The notes under the pieces were generated by a model, which searched no databases, was not told the origin of the DNA, and saw nothing but the letters and a program-made list of their open reading frames with translations. 64,000 bases of DNA from an uncultured Clostridium sp. (GTDB lineage Bacteria > Bacillota > Clostridia > TANB77 > CAG-508): positions 23,159-87,158 of the forward strand of contig CAOKPI010000004.1 of NCBI GenBank assembly GCA_948470605.1, written 5' to 3'. The translations under genes and the position numbers were made by a program. How positions within the stretch are numbered: the stretch's first letter is position 1; every line of letters starts with the position of its first letter. Positions 1 to 11,973 of this stretch are shown here, in pieces.

Positions 1-754
1 CTTGCACTCCTTCAATATCTTTTCCAATATTCACTAATCCGTCATGGTCTCCTGATTCTGCATTAACTTCTCGTTCATCTTGAGATGTCATATAACTAAA
101 AGAAACTTTTCCATCTTCTAGCAATTCCATTCTATCGATTACTCTTTTGGTTAATTCAAAATTTGCTTTTGTCTTGGTTCCCATTGTTCTTTTATAAATA
201 TCGGGAATATCTACCCCTACTCGAATCAATTCAGCTGTATATTCAAAAGTATCTGGTGTAATGCCACTATAACGAAAACCACCTGTATCTGTGATAATTC
301 CTGTCATAATACAAGTTCCTATTTCTTTTGTGATTGTAACACCAAAATATTCTGCCATACTGATTAATATTTCACAACAAGCTGGTGATGCTGGATTGAC
401 ATAGTTTAAATCTCCATACATATTATTACTTCCATGATGGTCAATTACAATTGTCTTTTGAGCATTTTCAAAATACTCATTTTTTGCCAATCTCTTTAAA
501 TTACCACAATCTACTAATATGGCCAAATCATATTTCTTTCTTTCAGAGTCCATTTTAATGTCATTAGCTGATGGCAAAAATTGAAACATTCTTGGATATT
601 CTGGAATGATGACATCTGATTGCTTATTTAGTTCTTGTAACATTAATTTCATAGCTAAGCTACTCCCCATAGCATCTCCATCTGGTGACTCATGGGTTAA
701 AATAACGATACTTTCTGCTTTTTTTATTTCTTCTAAAATTTCATCTAAAGTCAT
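1..754 (-). CDS. nrnA: DHH/DHHA1 phosphoesterase (NrnA-like bifunctional oligoribonuclease/pAp phosphatase), runs off window edge
   Basis: Translation MTLDEILEEIKKAESIVILTHESPDGDAMGSS...VDCGN...VIDHHGSN has the DHH-family motifs; no stop inside the window. Confidence 0.85.
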   Translation of the reverse strand, partial: MTLDEILEEIKKAESIVILTHESPDGDAMGSSLAMKLMLQELNKQSDVIIPEYPRMFQFLPSANDIKMDSERKKYDLAILVDCGNLKRLAKNEYFENAQKTIVIDHHGSNNMYGDLNYVNPASPACCEILISMAEYFGVTITKEIGTCIMTGIITDTGGFRYSGITPDTFEYTAELIRVGVDIPDIYKRTMGTKTKANFELTKRVIDRMELLEDGKVSFSYMTSQDEREVNAESGDHDGLVNIGKDIEGVQ

Positions 755-977
755 TTTCTTTCCTCCTAATTTATTTCATTCGTTATGAAAAAGTTAATAT
801 CATTTTTAAAATGCATATTGAAAGTAATTGAATTAGAAATTCTTTATTAATTTTATGGAAAGTGTTCAAGCCTGTCTTGGAAGGGAGCCATAAAATTGAT
901 TTAGAATTTCTATGATAATTAGCTTGAATGAGCATTTTAAAAATTATATTAACTGATTTTAAAATTACGAATTGAAA

Positions 978-1346
978 TTAATCCTCTTTCTTAGGCATAA
1001 TCTCCTTCAATATCGTATCTATCTTTGCCCCATATTCCAATGAATCATCCAACTCAAAAACTAACTCTGGTGTATTTCTCAAATTGACTCTTTTCGCTAA
1101 TTCGCTTCTAATAAAACCAGATGATTTTTTAAGTCCTGCTAACGTATCTTTTAAGTTCTTTGCATTTAATATACTAACATATACTCTAGCATATTTAAGG
1201 TCATTACTAACTTTTACTTTTGTCACACTAATTAAACCTGTCACATTCGGATTTTTTAGCTCATAACCAATAATTTGACTCAGCTCTTTTCTATATTCTT
1301 CTTCAATACGACCTAATCTTGCTTGGTTCTCTGGCATTTTATTCAC
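978..1346 (-). CDS. rbfA: 30S ribosome-binding factor A
   Basis: ORF 122 aa, RbfA-like, in nusA-infB-rbfA context. Confidence 0.92.
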   Translation of the reverse strand: MNKMPENQARLGRIEEEYRKELSQIIGYELKNPNVTGLISVTKVKVSNDLKYARVYVSILNAKNLKDTLAGLKKSSGFIRSELAKRVNLRNTPELVFELDDSLEYGAKIDTILKEIMPKKED

Positions 1347-1487
1347 TCTCCTTTTCTAAAAAACGAAGCAAAAGTAGTATATTGCACCTTTTTGTCATGA
1401 ATGGCAAGCTGAAGGTGTACGTAAGTACATCGAAGTTTGCAATTCATGGCGAAAATGCGCAAGATGCTGCTTTTCATTCGTTTTAAC

Positions 1488-4361
1488 CTATCTAGAAATT
1501 TCCTCCATAACATACACCTCAATCGTATCGCCTTCTTTGATATCGTTGTAATCCTCAATCTGCATACCACACTCAAAGCCTTTGCCGACTTCTTTCACCT
1601 CGTCCTTAAATCTCTTCAAAGTTGCTAAATGTCCATCATGAATAACCACATTCTCACGAATCACTCTCACGCCTGCATTTCTCTCTACTTTTCCGCTTAA
1701 AACGTAGCCACCTGCAATGGTTCCAACATTAGAAATTCTAAAGGTTTGTCTTACTTCCACATTTCCAATTACTTTTTCTTCAAATTCTGGGTCTAGCATT
1801 CCTTTCATAGCAGCTTCTACATCTTCAATAGCTTGGTAAATAATAGAATATTGTTTAATTTCTACTTCATCTTTTTCTGCCATTTCTTTTGCCATATTGT
1901 CTGGTCTTACATTAAAGGCAATGATAATAGCATTCGATACTTTAGCAAGGGTAACATCTGATTGATTAACAGCCCCTGCTGCTGCATGAATTACTTTGAC
2001 TCTAACTTCTTCATTGGCTAGTTTTTCTAAGGATTGTTTTACTGCTTCTACAGAACCTTGTACATCTGCTTTAACAATTAAGTTTAATACTTTTAGATTT
2101 CCTTCTTCCATTTGGCTAAATAAGTTATCTAAAGTTACTTTTGTTGTAGCATTCATAGCTTTTTCTCTTTCTTGACGTTTTCTTTTTTCAATTAAATGTT
2201 TTGCCATTTTTTCATTCTTAACCTCATAGAAAGTATCTCCTGCTGATGGTACTTCTGTTAGTCCCATAATTTCTACTGGTGTAGAAGGTCCAGCTGCTTT
2301 TACATTCTTACCTTTGTCATCTTTCATGGCTCTGATTCTACCAATGGAAGAACCTACTACAATGGTATCTCCCACATCTAGCGTTCCTCTTTGTACTAAC
2401 ATCGTAGCAATCGCACCTTTTGCTTTGTCTAGTCTTGCTTCGATGACTGTTCCTTTGGATTGTTTATTTGGATTTGCTTTTAATTCTAATACATCGGCTT
2501 CTAATAATACCATTTCTAATAATTGGTCAATATTTTCATTTTTCTTAGCAGAGATTGGCACAAAAATAGTGTCTCCTCCCCATTCTTCTGGTACCAATTC
2601 ATAGGCCATTAATTCTTGTTTTACTTTATCCATATTGGCATCTGGTAAATCCATTTTATTGACTGCTACAATAATTGGTATTTCTGCTGATTTAGCATGA
2701 TTAATGGCTTCTATGGTTTGTGGTTTTACCCCATCATTAGCAGCCACGACTAAAATAGCAATATCGGTAATTTGAGCACCTCTTGCTCTCATGGCTGTAA
2801 ATGCTTCATGTCCTGGTGTATCTAAGAAAGTAATTTCTCTGTCTTTTACTTTTACTTTATACGCACCAATGGCTTGGGTAATACCTCCTGCTTCTCCTTC
2901 AATTACATTGGTTTTTCTTACCGCATCCAAAAGTGAAGTTTTTCCATGGTCTACGTGTCCCATAACAACAATAACTGGTGGTCTTGTCTCTAAGTCTTCT
3001 GCTCTGTCTTCTGAATCATCAAATAAAATATCCTCTTCTGTTACCGTTTCTTTTTTCGTAGCATTGATTCCAAATTCTTGTGCAATCAGATAAGCTGTAT
3101 CAAAATCAACTTCATTATTGATAGATGCCATGATTCCATAACCTAATAATTTTTTGATAACTTCTGCTGTTGTTTTTTTCATTTCAGCTGCAAAGTCTTT
3201 TACTGTAATGGTTTCTGGAATCTCAATATCCGTTAATTTGAATATTTTTTGTTTAGTTCTTTCTTCTTGATTTTTGTTGTTTCTCTTCTTGCCTCTTCTT
3301 CCACGCTCTGTTGTTAAATCATAGTAATCTAACATACCGCCATCTTGGTCATCAAACATATTGGATAAACGATTGGTTTGTTTTAGATTTTTTAATTTAC
3401 CTTCATCAAAATCATTTCCTGCATTATTTCTTCTGGTTTTAGATTTCTTATTGGTTCTATTTTCATCAAATTTATTACTTCTTTGTTTGTCTTGCCCTCT
3501 GTTGTATTCTCTTACAGTTTCTTTCTCTCCTGTCTCTACCGCCATAATATTTTTGATGTTTTTCTCAATTCCCTTTTCATCTAATGGTCTTCTTCCATAT
3601 CTTTCCCCATTATTTCTATTATTATTAAATCTATTATTACCATTGTTATTATAATTTCCTCTATTATCATTATGGTTTCTGTTAAAATTATTATTTCTGT
3701 AATTGTTATTTGGGTTGTTTTGATTTCTATTTCTATTATTATAGTTATTATTTCTATTGTCTCTATTTTGATTAAATGGTCTATCTGTATTTCTGGTTTT
3801 AGGGGCTTCCTTTGTTTGTACTCTTTGTGTTACTGGCTCTTGTTTCTTTTCTACGTTCGTTTTAACAGGTTCTACTTTTGGTTGTACCTCTTCTTTAACT
3901 GGCTCCTCCTGTTTTGGTTCTTCTTTTTTAAGGCCAAATAATTCACTAACCGTCATTGGTTTATTTGGTTTATTACGATAAACGATATTATAATCTTTGT
4001 TTTGTCTTCTTTCTACAAAACCAACATTATTTTTCTTCCCTTCTTTTTTCACTATTTCTGTTTTCTTTTCTGGTTCTTCTTGTGCTATAATAACTTCTCT
4101 TCTAATGATAACAGGTGCTTTTTCTTCTTTTTTCACATCTTTTTCTTTTTTCACGTTTTTATCCTTTTCTTCCTTCTTTTTTCCATCTTTTTTTGTCAAT
4201 GCACTTTCTATTTTCTTTGCTTCATCTTCCCCTACTGCACTTAAATGACTTTTTACGTCTATCTTTAATTTAGTTGCTACATCTAATATTTCTTTACTGG
4301 CTAAGCCTAATTTCTTTGCAATTTCATGTATTTTAATCTTACCCAATAAGTTCACCCCCAT
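1488..4361 (-). CDS. infB: Translation initiation factor IF-2
   Basis: [29 protein letters not shown] motifs. Confidence 0.98.
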   Translation of the reverse strand: MGVNLLGKIKIHEIAKKLGLASKEILDVATKLKIDVKSHLSAVGEDEAKKIESALTKKDGKKKEEKDKNVKKEKDVKKEEKAPVIIRREVIIAQEEPEKKTEIVKKEGKKNNVGFVERRQNKDYNIVYRNKPNKPMTVSELFGLKKEEPKQEEPVKEEVQPKVEPVKTNVEKKQEPVTQRVQTKEAPKTRNTDRPFNQNRDNRNNNYNNRNRNQNNPNNNYRNNNFNRNHNDNRGNYNNNGNNRFNNNRNNGERYGRRPLDEKGIEKNIKNIMAVETGEKETVREYNRGQDKQRSNKFDENRTNKKSKTRRNNAGNDFDEGKLKNLKQTNRLSNMFDDQDGGMLDYYDLTTERGRRGKKRNNKNQEERTKQKIFKLTDIEIPETITVKDFAAEMKKTTAEVIKKLLGYGIMASINNEVDFDTAYLIAQEFGINATKKETVTEEDILFDDSEDRAEDLETRPPVIVVMGHVDHGKTSLLDAVRKTNVIEGEAGGITQAIGAYKVKVKDREITFLDTPGHEAFTAMRARGAQITDIAILVVAANDGVKPQTIEAINHAKSAEIPIIVAVNKMDLPDANMDKVKQELMAYELVPEEWGGDTIFVPISAKKNENIDQLLEMVLLEADVLELKANPNKQSKGTVIEARLDKAKGAIATMLVQRGTLDVGDTIVVGSSIGRIRAMKDDKGKNVKAAGPSTPVEIMGLTEVPSAGDTFYEVKNEKMAKHLIEKRKRQEREKAMNATTKVTLDNLFSQMEEGNLKVLNLIVKADVQGSVEAVKQSLEKLANEEVRVKVIHAAAGAVNQSDVTLAKVSNAIIIAFNVRPDNMAKEMAEKDEVEIKQYSIIYQAIEDVEAAMKGMLDPEFEEKVIGNVEVRQTFRISNVGTIAGGYVLSGKVERNAGVRVIRENVVIHDGHLATLKRFKDEVKEVGKGFECGMQIEDYNDIKEGDTIEVYVMEEISR

Positions 4362-4659
4362 TATTTATTTTTTGTATTTCGCTTGCTAAATGACTATCTT
4401 CTATTCCAATAATTGCTTTATTGGACTTTCCAATGGCTTTGCTCAAAATTTCAATCTCCCCTTCTATGATAATTGGTATCTCATATTCGTAACTTATGTT
4501 TCTAAATTTGTCTTTGGTTCTATCAGATGCATCCTTTGCTACTATGATTAAGTAAACTTTTTTCTTTTTGATTTGTAACGCCACACTATCTGCTCCAAAA
4601 CAAACTTTTCTAGCTCTTGCTGCTAACCCCATTAAACCTAATATTTTATTATCAATCAA
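4339..4659 (-). CDS. ylxQ: L7Ae-family ribosomal protein (YlxQ)
   Basis: Small L7Ae-like ORF between infB and ylxR. Confidence 0.85.
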   Translation of the reverse strand: MIDNKILGLMGLAARARKVCFGADSVALQIKKKKVYLIIVAKDASDRTKDKFRNISYEYEIPIIIEGEIEILSKAIGKSNKAIIGIEDSHLASEIQKINNGGELIG

Positions 4660-4912
4660 GAATCACACCTCTTAAATTTTCATAAATTTCTTCTGATATT
4701 TTACTATCTAATATTTTTTCTAATCTTTTGGATTTGATGACTTTTTCTAAGCATTGTATATCATCACATAAGTAAGCACCTCTACCTTCTTGTTTTCCCG
4801 TTCTATCAATACTGATTTCATTTTCTTTATTTTTTACAATTCGAATCAATTCTTTTTTATCCTTTTTGCTATTACATCCCATACAAGTTCTCTGTGGTTG
4901 ATTTTTTATCAT
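4652..4912 (-). CDS. ylxR: YlxR family RNA-binding protein
   Basis: QRTCMGCNSKKDKKELIRIV motif, gene order. Confidence 0.9.
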   Translation of the reverse strand: MIKNQPQRTCMGCNSKKDKKELIRIVKNKENEISIDRTGKQEGRGAYLCDDIQCLEKVIKSKRLEKILDSKISEEIYENLRGVILD

Positions 4913-4983
4913 TTTTATTCCTTTCTTCGCTTGGAATTCAAGCGATGTGTCCTTCCTTTTATTGTATGTCTATATTATTTCGC

Positions 4984-6135
4984 TTATTCTTCGTTCTCTG
5001 GTTGTGCTTCTTCTACAATTTCATTTACTGGTTCTTCTAATGTTTCTTCTACTTCTTGATTTTGTGCATTCATTAACATTTCTCTAAATTGTGTTTCTGA
5101 CTTAATATCTATTTTCCAATTTGTCAATCTAGCTGCTAATCTTGCATTTTGTCCTGATTTTCCAATGGCTAATGATAATTGGTCATCTGGAACAATGACT
5201 TGAGCAAATTTTTCCTCTTCCTTAATATCCACTGCCAATATTTGAGCTGGAAGTAAAGCAGAAGCAATATAAATAGATGGGTCTTCATTCCATTCAATAA
5301 CATCAATTTTTTCTCCATTTAATTCATTGATTACATTTTGAATTCTAACTCCCTTTTGTCCAACACAAGAACCCACTGGGTCAATATTAGGGTCTGGCGA
5401 ATATACCGCTACTTTGCTTCTATATCCTGGGTCTCTGGAAACACTCTTGATTTCGATTACTCCCTCATAAATTTCTGGTATTTCGAATTCTAATAATTTT
5501 CTTACAAAATCAGGATGACTTCTAGATACAATTACTTGTGGTGCGCCTTTTGCACCTTTTTCCACTTCTAATACATATCCTTTTACTTTATCATTGACAT
5601 GATAATGCTCGGTTGGAATCTGCTCTTTAGATGGCATAACCCCTTCTAACTTTCCTAAATCCATAACCACAATATTGTGGTCTGCTTTTTGAACTAAACC
5701 TGATACAATTTCTCCTTTTCTATCGTTAAATTCTGTATAAATAATTTCTCTTTCTGCTTCTCTTAATTTTTGAATGATAACTTGCTTTGCTGTCTGTGCT
5801 GCAATTCTACCAAAATCTCTTGGCACAATTTCTATTTCAACCATATCTCCTTCTTTATAATCTGGATTGATTTTTTGTGCTTCCTTCACATTAATTTGCA
5901 CATCTTTGTCAGTTACCCTTTTCATTACTTTTTTTAAGGAATATACATGAGTAGCACCTGTTTTTTGATCCATTTGTACTTTTACATTTTCTAATGACTC
6001 AAAGTTTCTCTTATACGCTGTTACTAATGCTGTTTCGATGGATTCTAATAAATACTCCTTCTGAATTCCCTTTTCCTTTTCTAATTCCTCCAATGCTAAA
6101 ATTAATTCTTTGTTGTCAATTGCTTGCTCCTTCAT
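4984..6135 (-). CDS. nusA: Transcription termination factor NusA
   Basis: S1/KH domain protein, VGQKGVRIQNVINELNGEKIDVIEW. Confidence 0.97.
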   Translation of the reverse strand: MKEQAIDNKELILALEELEKEKGIQKEYLLESIETALVTAYKRNFESLENVKVQMDQKTGATHVYSLKKVMKRVTDKDVQINVKEAQKINPDYKEGDMVEIEIVPRDFGRIAAQTAKQVIIQKLREAEREIIYTEFNDRKGEIVSGLVQKADHNIVVMDLGKLEGVMPSKEQIPTEHYHVNDKVKGYVLEVEKGAKGAPQVIVSRSHPDFVRKLLEFEIPEIYEGVIEIKSVSRDPGYRSKVAVYSPDPNIDPVGSCVGQKGVRIQNVINELNGEKIDVIEWNEDPSIYIASALLPAQILAVDIKEEEKFAQVIVPDDQLSLAIGKSGQNARLAARLTNWKIDIKSETQFREMLMNAQNQEVEETLEEPVNEIVEEAQPENEE

Positions 6136-6159
6136 TTTTTAATCACTTTCCTTTCCTTT

Positions 6160-6619
6160 TTACCAATGATAAATTGTCTTTATTTGTGCTATATTTTTAC
6201 GTTCGATTTCTATTTCTTCTGCTTCACTTTCTATGGTTAATATTTCTTCTTTCCATCCTAACAGGATTCCTTGATATTCTTTTTTTCCGTCTTTCATCTT
6301 TTTTGAATAATTTAACTTGAATCTCTTTCCCTATATTTTGTTCGATATGCTTATTTTTTCTTAGTACTCTTTCAATGCCAGGTGAAGATACTTCCAGAAA
6401 GTATTGTTCTTTGATATAATCTGCTTCATCTAATAAATCATTAATCACATTATTTACTTTTTCGCAATCCTCTAAATCAATTCCTTCTGGTTTGTCTATC
6501 AGTATTCGTAAAAAATAATTTTTACCTTCTTTCGCATATTCTACATCATATAAATCATATTCCATTTTTTCAATGGTTGGCTTGATTAAAGCCTCTACTC
6601 TTTCTTCTATACTTGCCAA
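6160..6619 (-). CDS. rimP: Ribosome maturation factor RimP, requiring a +1 shift at CGG (6289..6287)
   Basis: 0-frame ...KKDER-CGG; skipping C gives GKKEYQGILLGWKEEILTIES...IYHW stop. Length 460 = 3n+1. TTG start at 6619 inferred because the ORF-track start lies in an intergenic repeat. Confidence 0.88.
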
Positions 6620-6643
6620 ATCTTCCTCCTTTATTAGGAGCTT

Positions 6644-6751
6644 GGGACATGGGGACGTAAATAATGTCCCTATCTCCAAATTATTTAATTTGTTTATTTA
6701 TGCTTAATTGGATTATAGGGACATTATCTACGTCCCCATGTCCCATGTCCC
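6644..6751. repeat. Intergenic inverted repeat, family A (GGGACATGGGGACGTAnATAATGTCCCT), copy 1
   Basis: Left arm and inverted right arm visible. Confidence 0.9.
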
Positions 6752-6864
6752 AATCATTTCCCAAAAATCAAGAGTGGGATTTGTTCCCACTCTTGCTGTA
6801 TTTTATGTTTCTTGTACTATTATACCCATTTTTTGGTATAAATGCAAGCCTTTTTTCATATTTT

Positions 6865-8133
6865 TTAAACTTTTTCTAATATTTCCACTGTTTCTTCTGT
6901 TTCTCCAACATCACCAATCTTAATATCTCTAACATGATTGATTTTTTCCCAAGTTGTTTCTCTTTTAAATAAACATTTAAAATTAATTACTAACCAAGAC
7001 CCCATAAATAATGGATAACATACTAATCCTTTTAACATTGGCTTAATTGGTCGTCTATCTAATAACATAACAATTACTGCTGTTCCAATTGGTAGTAAAA
7101 AGGTTGGTACTAAATATCTTAATATATTAATCATTAATTCTAGTTCTGTCATTCCATTTCCTGCATACATTAAAAAATTAGTTCCTAATAATACTAATGT
7201 AATAATAAACATTGGTATACTACCTACAATATATAATAATCCATCAAAATTCATCATCGTTTTATTTTCTTGTGCTGCTACTGCTAATTGTTTGGTATAT
7301 TCCTTAATACATTGCATATGTCCTACTGTCCATCTGCTTCTTTGTGACCAACTTTGTTTAAATCCTACTGGTTGCTCATCATAAACGACAGCATCCGTTG
7401 CCCAACCTAATCTTTTTCCTTTGATAATTCTTTTTAAAGAAAATTCAATGTCTTCTGTTAAAGTAACTGTTTTTAATCCGCCCTCTGGCTTGATAACATC
7501 GAATCTTACCATAAATCCTGTACCATTTAACAATGGTGATAAACCTAAATTATATCTTGCTAAATGATAAAATCTGTGCATGGTCCAATAAAAGATAGCA
7601 TATCCTGCTGTTATCCAACTATCAGTAGGATTTTTAATGTCTCTATAACCTTGTACAACATCTTCTCCTTGACATAATTTTTTATTCATATTCTTAATAA
7701 AATCTGGGTCTACAATGTTATCTGCATCAAATACAAAAAACGCATCATAAGGGGCATTTTCTTCTATTTTTTGTTGTAAAAACCAATCTAAAGCATGCCC
7801 TTTTGTTTTTTTGCTTGCATGATATCTTTCATATACAATAGCTCCTGCTTCTCTAGCTACTTGTGCTGTGTTATCTGTACAATTATCTGCAATCACATAA
7901 ATATCGTATAATTCTTTGTTATAATTTTGCTTTTTTAAGCTTTCTACTAGATTCCCTACGACTGTTTCTTCATTATGTGCTGGTATAATTGCCATAAATC
8001 TATGGTCTTTGTTTATTTTTAGCGGTTTATCTTTTATTTTTACTAAAGAACATAAACTTACCATGATTTGGTATAACCAAAATATCGTTATGGTCCATAC
8101 AAGCGCTTCTCTTAGTATATATAAATAATCCAT
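6865..8133 (-). CDS. Family 2 glycosyltransferase, membrane
   Basis: IPAHNEETVVGNLVESL, DADNIVDPDF, QRSRWTVGH. Confidence 0.9.
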   Translation of the reverse strand: MDYLYILREALVWTITIFWLYQIMVSLCSLVKIKDKPLKINKDHRFMAIIPAHNEETVVGNLVESLKKQNYNKELYDIYVIADNCTDNTAQVAREAGAIVYERYHASKKTKGHALDWFLQQKIEENAPYDAFFVFDADNIVDPDFIKNMNKKLCQGEDVVQGYRDIKNPTDSWITAGYAIFYWTMHRFYHLARYNLGLSPLLNGTGFMVRFDVIKPEGGLKTVTLTEDIEFSLKRIIKGKRLGWATDAVVYDEQPVGFKQSWSQRSRWTVGHMQCIKEYTKQLAVAAQENKTMMNFDGLLYIVGSIPMFIITLVLLGTNFLMYAGNGMTELELMINILRYLVPTFLLPIGTAVIVMLLDRRPIKPMLKGLVCYPLFMGSWLVINFKCLFKRETTWEKINHVRDIKIGDVGETEETVEILEKV

Positions 8134-8333
8134 TTTTTTACCTCTCTTTTTAATATTATTTTTATAATAATATTATGCTACATCTACTATTATACTATTA
8201 TAGTTAAAATTATGCAATGTTTTTTGAAAAATTTAATCTTTTTTTAATAACTATACAAAGCTATAAATTTTTACCAGCAAAGGATTCTATGTTTTTATGA
8301 TATAACAAATCTGTTATGTAGTTACATCTAATT

Positions 8334-9467
8334 TTAAACAAATTCTTCCCACACTAAATTAGCTACATCCATTCCTTTATTAGTCAATCGAATCCAATCG
8401 CCATCCACTACTAGCAAATCTTGCTTTACCAATTTTTCTATCTCTTCTCGAAACAAAAAAATGGGATTTTCCACAAACTTTTCTTTAAATTTTTGAATAC
8501 TCACTCCTTCTATTTTTCGTAATCCTAATAACATATACTCTTTTTTCTGTTCTTCTAGAGTTTGCTTTTCTTGAATGGTTTTATCCCTAAAACTCCAAAC
8601 TCCCGCTTCGGTAAAAGCAGAATTAGAATAGCGAATGCCATTTAGATAAGAATGAGCTGTGGCTCCTAATCCGATATATTCCTTTTGTTCCCAACAATTC
8701 CAGTTATGTTTAGATTCTTTCCCTTTTTTAGCAAAATTAGATATTTCATAATGCTTGTATCCATTTAATTCTAATGTATTTTTCACATACCAGTACATCT
8801 GTCTTTCTAGCTTTTCCTCTGGCAATTGTAATTCTCCTGTCGTAATCATTTTTTCCATTTTGGTATTCTCTTCTACAATTAGCGAATACACACTCACATG
8901 ACTCGGATTCAATTTCTGGATTTCTTCTAATGTTTTCTTAATATCTTGAATGGTTTGATTCGGTAATCCTATCATAAGGTCTATGTTAACATTTTCAAAA
9001 CCTATTTCTTTTACGAATTGATAAGCTTCTAGAAATTCTGCATAACTATGAATTCTTCCTATCTGTTTTAGCAGGATATCATTGGTGCTTTGCAAACCAA
9101 TACTAATTCGATTGATACCTGATTTCTTGTATGGTTCTAATTTTTCTCTAGTAACCGTTCCTGGATTGATTTCTATCGTAATTTCTATGTCCTCAAATTT
9201 GGTTTCGTTGTTTTTTAATTTTGTTTTTAGCTTTTCTAATAATTGTCCAATATATTTTTCATGAATAAAAGAAGGCGTTCCTCCCCCTATATAAATGGTT
9301 GTAACATCATAATTAGTGATATCATACTGTTCCATTTCTTCGCTTACTTCTTGTATGTAGTTCTCCACTTGACCACATTGGTCTGTATAAGATACAAAGT
9401 CACAATAATAACATTTACTTTTACAAAATGGAATATGGATATAAATCCCTAACTCTTTATTTTTCAT
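8334..9467 (-). CDS. hemW: HemW/oxygen-independent coproporphyrinogen III oxidase-like radical SAM protein
   Basis: YIHIPFCKSKCYYCDF radical-SAM motif, IYIGGGTPS. Confidence 0.93.
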   Translation of the reverse strand: MKNKELGIYIHIPFCKSKCYYCDFVSYTDQCGQVENYIQEVSEEMEQYDITNYDVTTIYIGGGTPSFIHEKYIGQLLEKLKTKLKNNETKFEDIEITIEINPGTVTREKLEPYKKSGINRISIGLQSTNDILLKQIGRIHSYAEFLEAYQFVKEIGFENVNIDLMIGLPNQTIQDIKKTLEEIQKLNPSHVSVYSLIVEENTKMEKMITTGELQLPEEKLERQMYWYVKNTLELNGYKHYEISNFAKKGKESKHNWNCWEQKEYIGLGATAHSYLNGIRYSNSAFTEAGVWSFRDKTIQEKQTLEEQKKEYMLLGLRKIEGVSIQKFKEKFVENPIFLFREEIEKLVKQDLLVVDGDWIRLTNKGMDVANLVWEEFV

Positions 9468-10318
9468 CTGCTATCTCCATAATTTTTTTTAATCGATAAT
9501 TCACTCCTGATTTGCCGATTGGTTCTTTTAATAATTTTCCTAATTCAATTAATGGCATATCTGGATTTTCTAATCGTAACCTGGCAATCTCTTTTAAATT
9601 TTCCTCTAATTTTTGAAATTTTCCTGTTTCTTGTAGTTTTTTGATAGCCGCAATTTGTTGAATGGAAGCATTGATGGTTTTATTTAAATTGGCTGTTTCA
9701 CAATTCACCAATCGATTGACTTTCCCTCTCATTTCTTTTTGGATTCGAATATCTTCAAATTGCATAACGGCTTTACCTGCTCCTATTAGGGCTAAAAATT
9801 TTGAAATTTCTTCGCCTTCTTTGATATAAATAGATAATTGAAAAGTTTTTACACAGATTCCCAATGTTTGCAATATGTTTACTAATTTATCTCGGTTTTG
9901 CTGATTGCTTACATTGATTTCTAAATGATATTCCTTTTCTGGATTATTAACCGAACCTGACCCCATGAAAGCCCCTCTCACAATTGCCTTCCCATTTTCT
10001 TCTTTCCCATTCGTTTCAGATGTTAAATAGATTTCTTTATTTTGTATGAGAACCATGTCTATGTCTTTTCTTTTAACGGTAATGACAAATATTTTTCCGT
10101 GATATGTCTATTTTATGGTTAATCTCTAAATTGGATAAGAGCTTAGAAAAGCGATTAATGTTATAATCACTTTCTGTTGAAAACTTAATTTCTCTCTGAT
10201 TGACTACATTGGTATTTCCAGATATTAAATATCCTATTAATTCATTTTTTACCAATTCGTTGTTGGATAAGTTACTATTTTTATTTAATTCTTGCTTAAT
10301 ATCAGAAGAAAATGACAT
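9457..10318 (-). CDS. whiA: Sporulation/division regulator WhiA, requiring a +1 shift at CGG (10099..10097)
   Basis: N-part MSFSSDIKQELNK...KIDIS-CGG; skipping C gives GKIFVITVKRKDIDMVLIQNKEIYLT... Length 862 = 3n+1. Confidence 0.9.
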
Positions 10319-10401
10319 CTTACCTCTCCTCTTTTCTTTTACTTGCTATTATTTAGTTTATAATATTTTTTATGAAATAACAAATCGTGGGGACCAACAA
10401 A

Positions 10402-11250
10402 TTATAGTTTTGTCACAACTACTCTATCCTTCCCATACAAATCCTTTTTACAATAAGGATTCGTATACTTTTCCTCTTTTTTTATCAAATCCATTACGAC
10501 CTCTTTTTGATCATAACCAATTTCTAAGCACAAATAACCACCATATTTTAAGAAATCATCTGCTTGATGAATGATTTTACGATAAAAATCCAAACCATCC
10601 CAACCTCCATCCAATGCCATAAGTGGCTCATTTTGCACTTCTTTGGCTAATGTTTTCACAATTTCTTTTTTAATATAAGGTGGATTGGACACAATCATAT
10701 CGTACTTTTCTTTTGGTAATTCCTCAAATAAATTAGAAGAAAGAAAAGCAATTTGCTTATCCACCTTGTTATTTCTAGCATTTTTTTCCGCTATTGCTAA
10801 AGCCTCTTCACTTATGTCAGTTGCTGTAATTTGACTATTTTCTATGTAGTTAGCAAGTGATATTGCTATGGCTCCGCTTCCTGTACATAAATCTAATATT
10901 TTTTTTGCCTTGATTTTTTTCGCAATTTTTATAACCTCTTCTACTAAGATTTCTGTATCTGGTCGTGGTATTAGTACATTTTCATTGACATAGAAATTCA
11001 TTTTCATGAATTCCTGCTGGTGTGTAATATGTTGCAAAGGAATTCCTTTGCTTAATTTTTCAATTGCCTTAAAATACTTTTCTTTTTGCTCTTGTGTTAA
11101 TTTATTTTCGTCATATACCATTAGGTATTGTCTGTTTTGCTTTAAGACATATTGCATGAGTAACCTAGCTTTTAATTTTGGACTGTCAATATTTTTGGTT
11201 TTTAGTTGTATATTAGCTTTTCCCATTGCTTCTTGGATGGTCATATTCAT
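10402..11250 (-). CDS. prmC: Release factor glutamine methyltransferase
   Basis: LDLCTGSGAIAISLA, SNPPYI motif. Confidence 0.95.
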   Translation of the reverse strand: MNMTIQEAMGKANIQLKTKNIDSPKLKARLLMQYVLKQNRQYLMVYDENKLTQEQKEKYFKAIEKLSKGIPLQHITHQQEFMKMNFYVNENVLIPRPDTEILVEEVIKIAKKIKAKKILDLCTGSGAIAISLANYIENSQITATDISEEALAIAEKNARNNKVDKQIAFLSSNLFEELPKEKYDMIVSNPPYIKKEIVKTLAKEVQNEPLMALDGGWDGLDFYRKIIHQADDFLKYGGYLCLEIGYDQKEVVMDLIKKEEKYTNPYCKKDLYGKDRVVVTKL

Positions 11251-11417
11251 ACCTTCTTTCTAGTATGATTATACCATACCCCTTTTTGATTGACAACGAA
11301 TTTATTTTTAAGTTTGGTTTTTTGACAAGATTCTCCAAAATGACATTTTACAAAAAATAGGAAACAACCTATAATACTTTTTCAAGTATCTCAGGTTGTT
11401 TCTACGATATACACAAT

Positions 11418-11699
11418 TTAAAGTTTTTCTATATAACCCTTTAAAATCCAGAATGATAGGACAAATTCGATAAAATCACATATACCGAATAATAAACCAA
11501 TGCAACTGATTTCCATTACCAAACCTATTGCAGTAGCAACCACTCCTACAAATGATAATAATAACGTAAATATGATTGTCGATAACCGAATATCAGAAAA
11601 ATTCTTATGAAACAATTTCCACAATCTTATCGTTAATCCAATCATTACCATCACCTGGACAATCAAAACTGTTGCTTGTACATTAAATTGTACTATCAA
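11418..11699 (-). CDS. Small hypothetical membrane protein (contains an in-frame CGG)
   Basis: Hydrophobic ORF; in-frame CGG at 11588..11586 with coding-like sequence on both sides in the same frame. Confidence 0.55.
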   Translation of the reverse strand: MIVQFNVQATVLIVQVMVMIGLTIRLWKLFHKNFSDIRLSTIIFTLLLSFVGVVATAIGLVMEISCIGLLFGICDFIEFVLSFWILKGYIEKL

Positions 11700-11973
11700 T
11701 TTTTATTCCTCCTTTTTATATTTTAAACTGATACTTTACTTAAAATCAGTTTAAAGGAATATTGCACATACGCTTTTAGCTTTATAGCATTTATATTATA
11801 CTCTAATTTTTATGCATTTGCAATGGATATTTCTCAATAATAGTGTAAAATGGTTTCGGAATGGAAAAAAAGATAAAGAATCCGTTTATAGGAAAAGTCG
11901 ATATCTTGTTAATAAATCTATTTCAACGTCACAAGCTCAATCTGTACATGATACATCATCTTTAATTAACGAT

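Noticed and set aside
2314-4248. Multiple plus-strand ORFs antisense to infB (and similar antisense ORFs over nusA, ftsK, mutL, secD)
   Set aside because: Low-complexity shadow ORFs opposite well-supported genes; no RBS or family resemblance.
6623-6679. ORF-track N-terminal extension of rimP (MEIGTLFTSPCPKLLIKEEDL...)
   Set aside because: Encoded by the family A intergenic repeat; a TTG start at 6619 fits RimP better.
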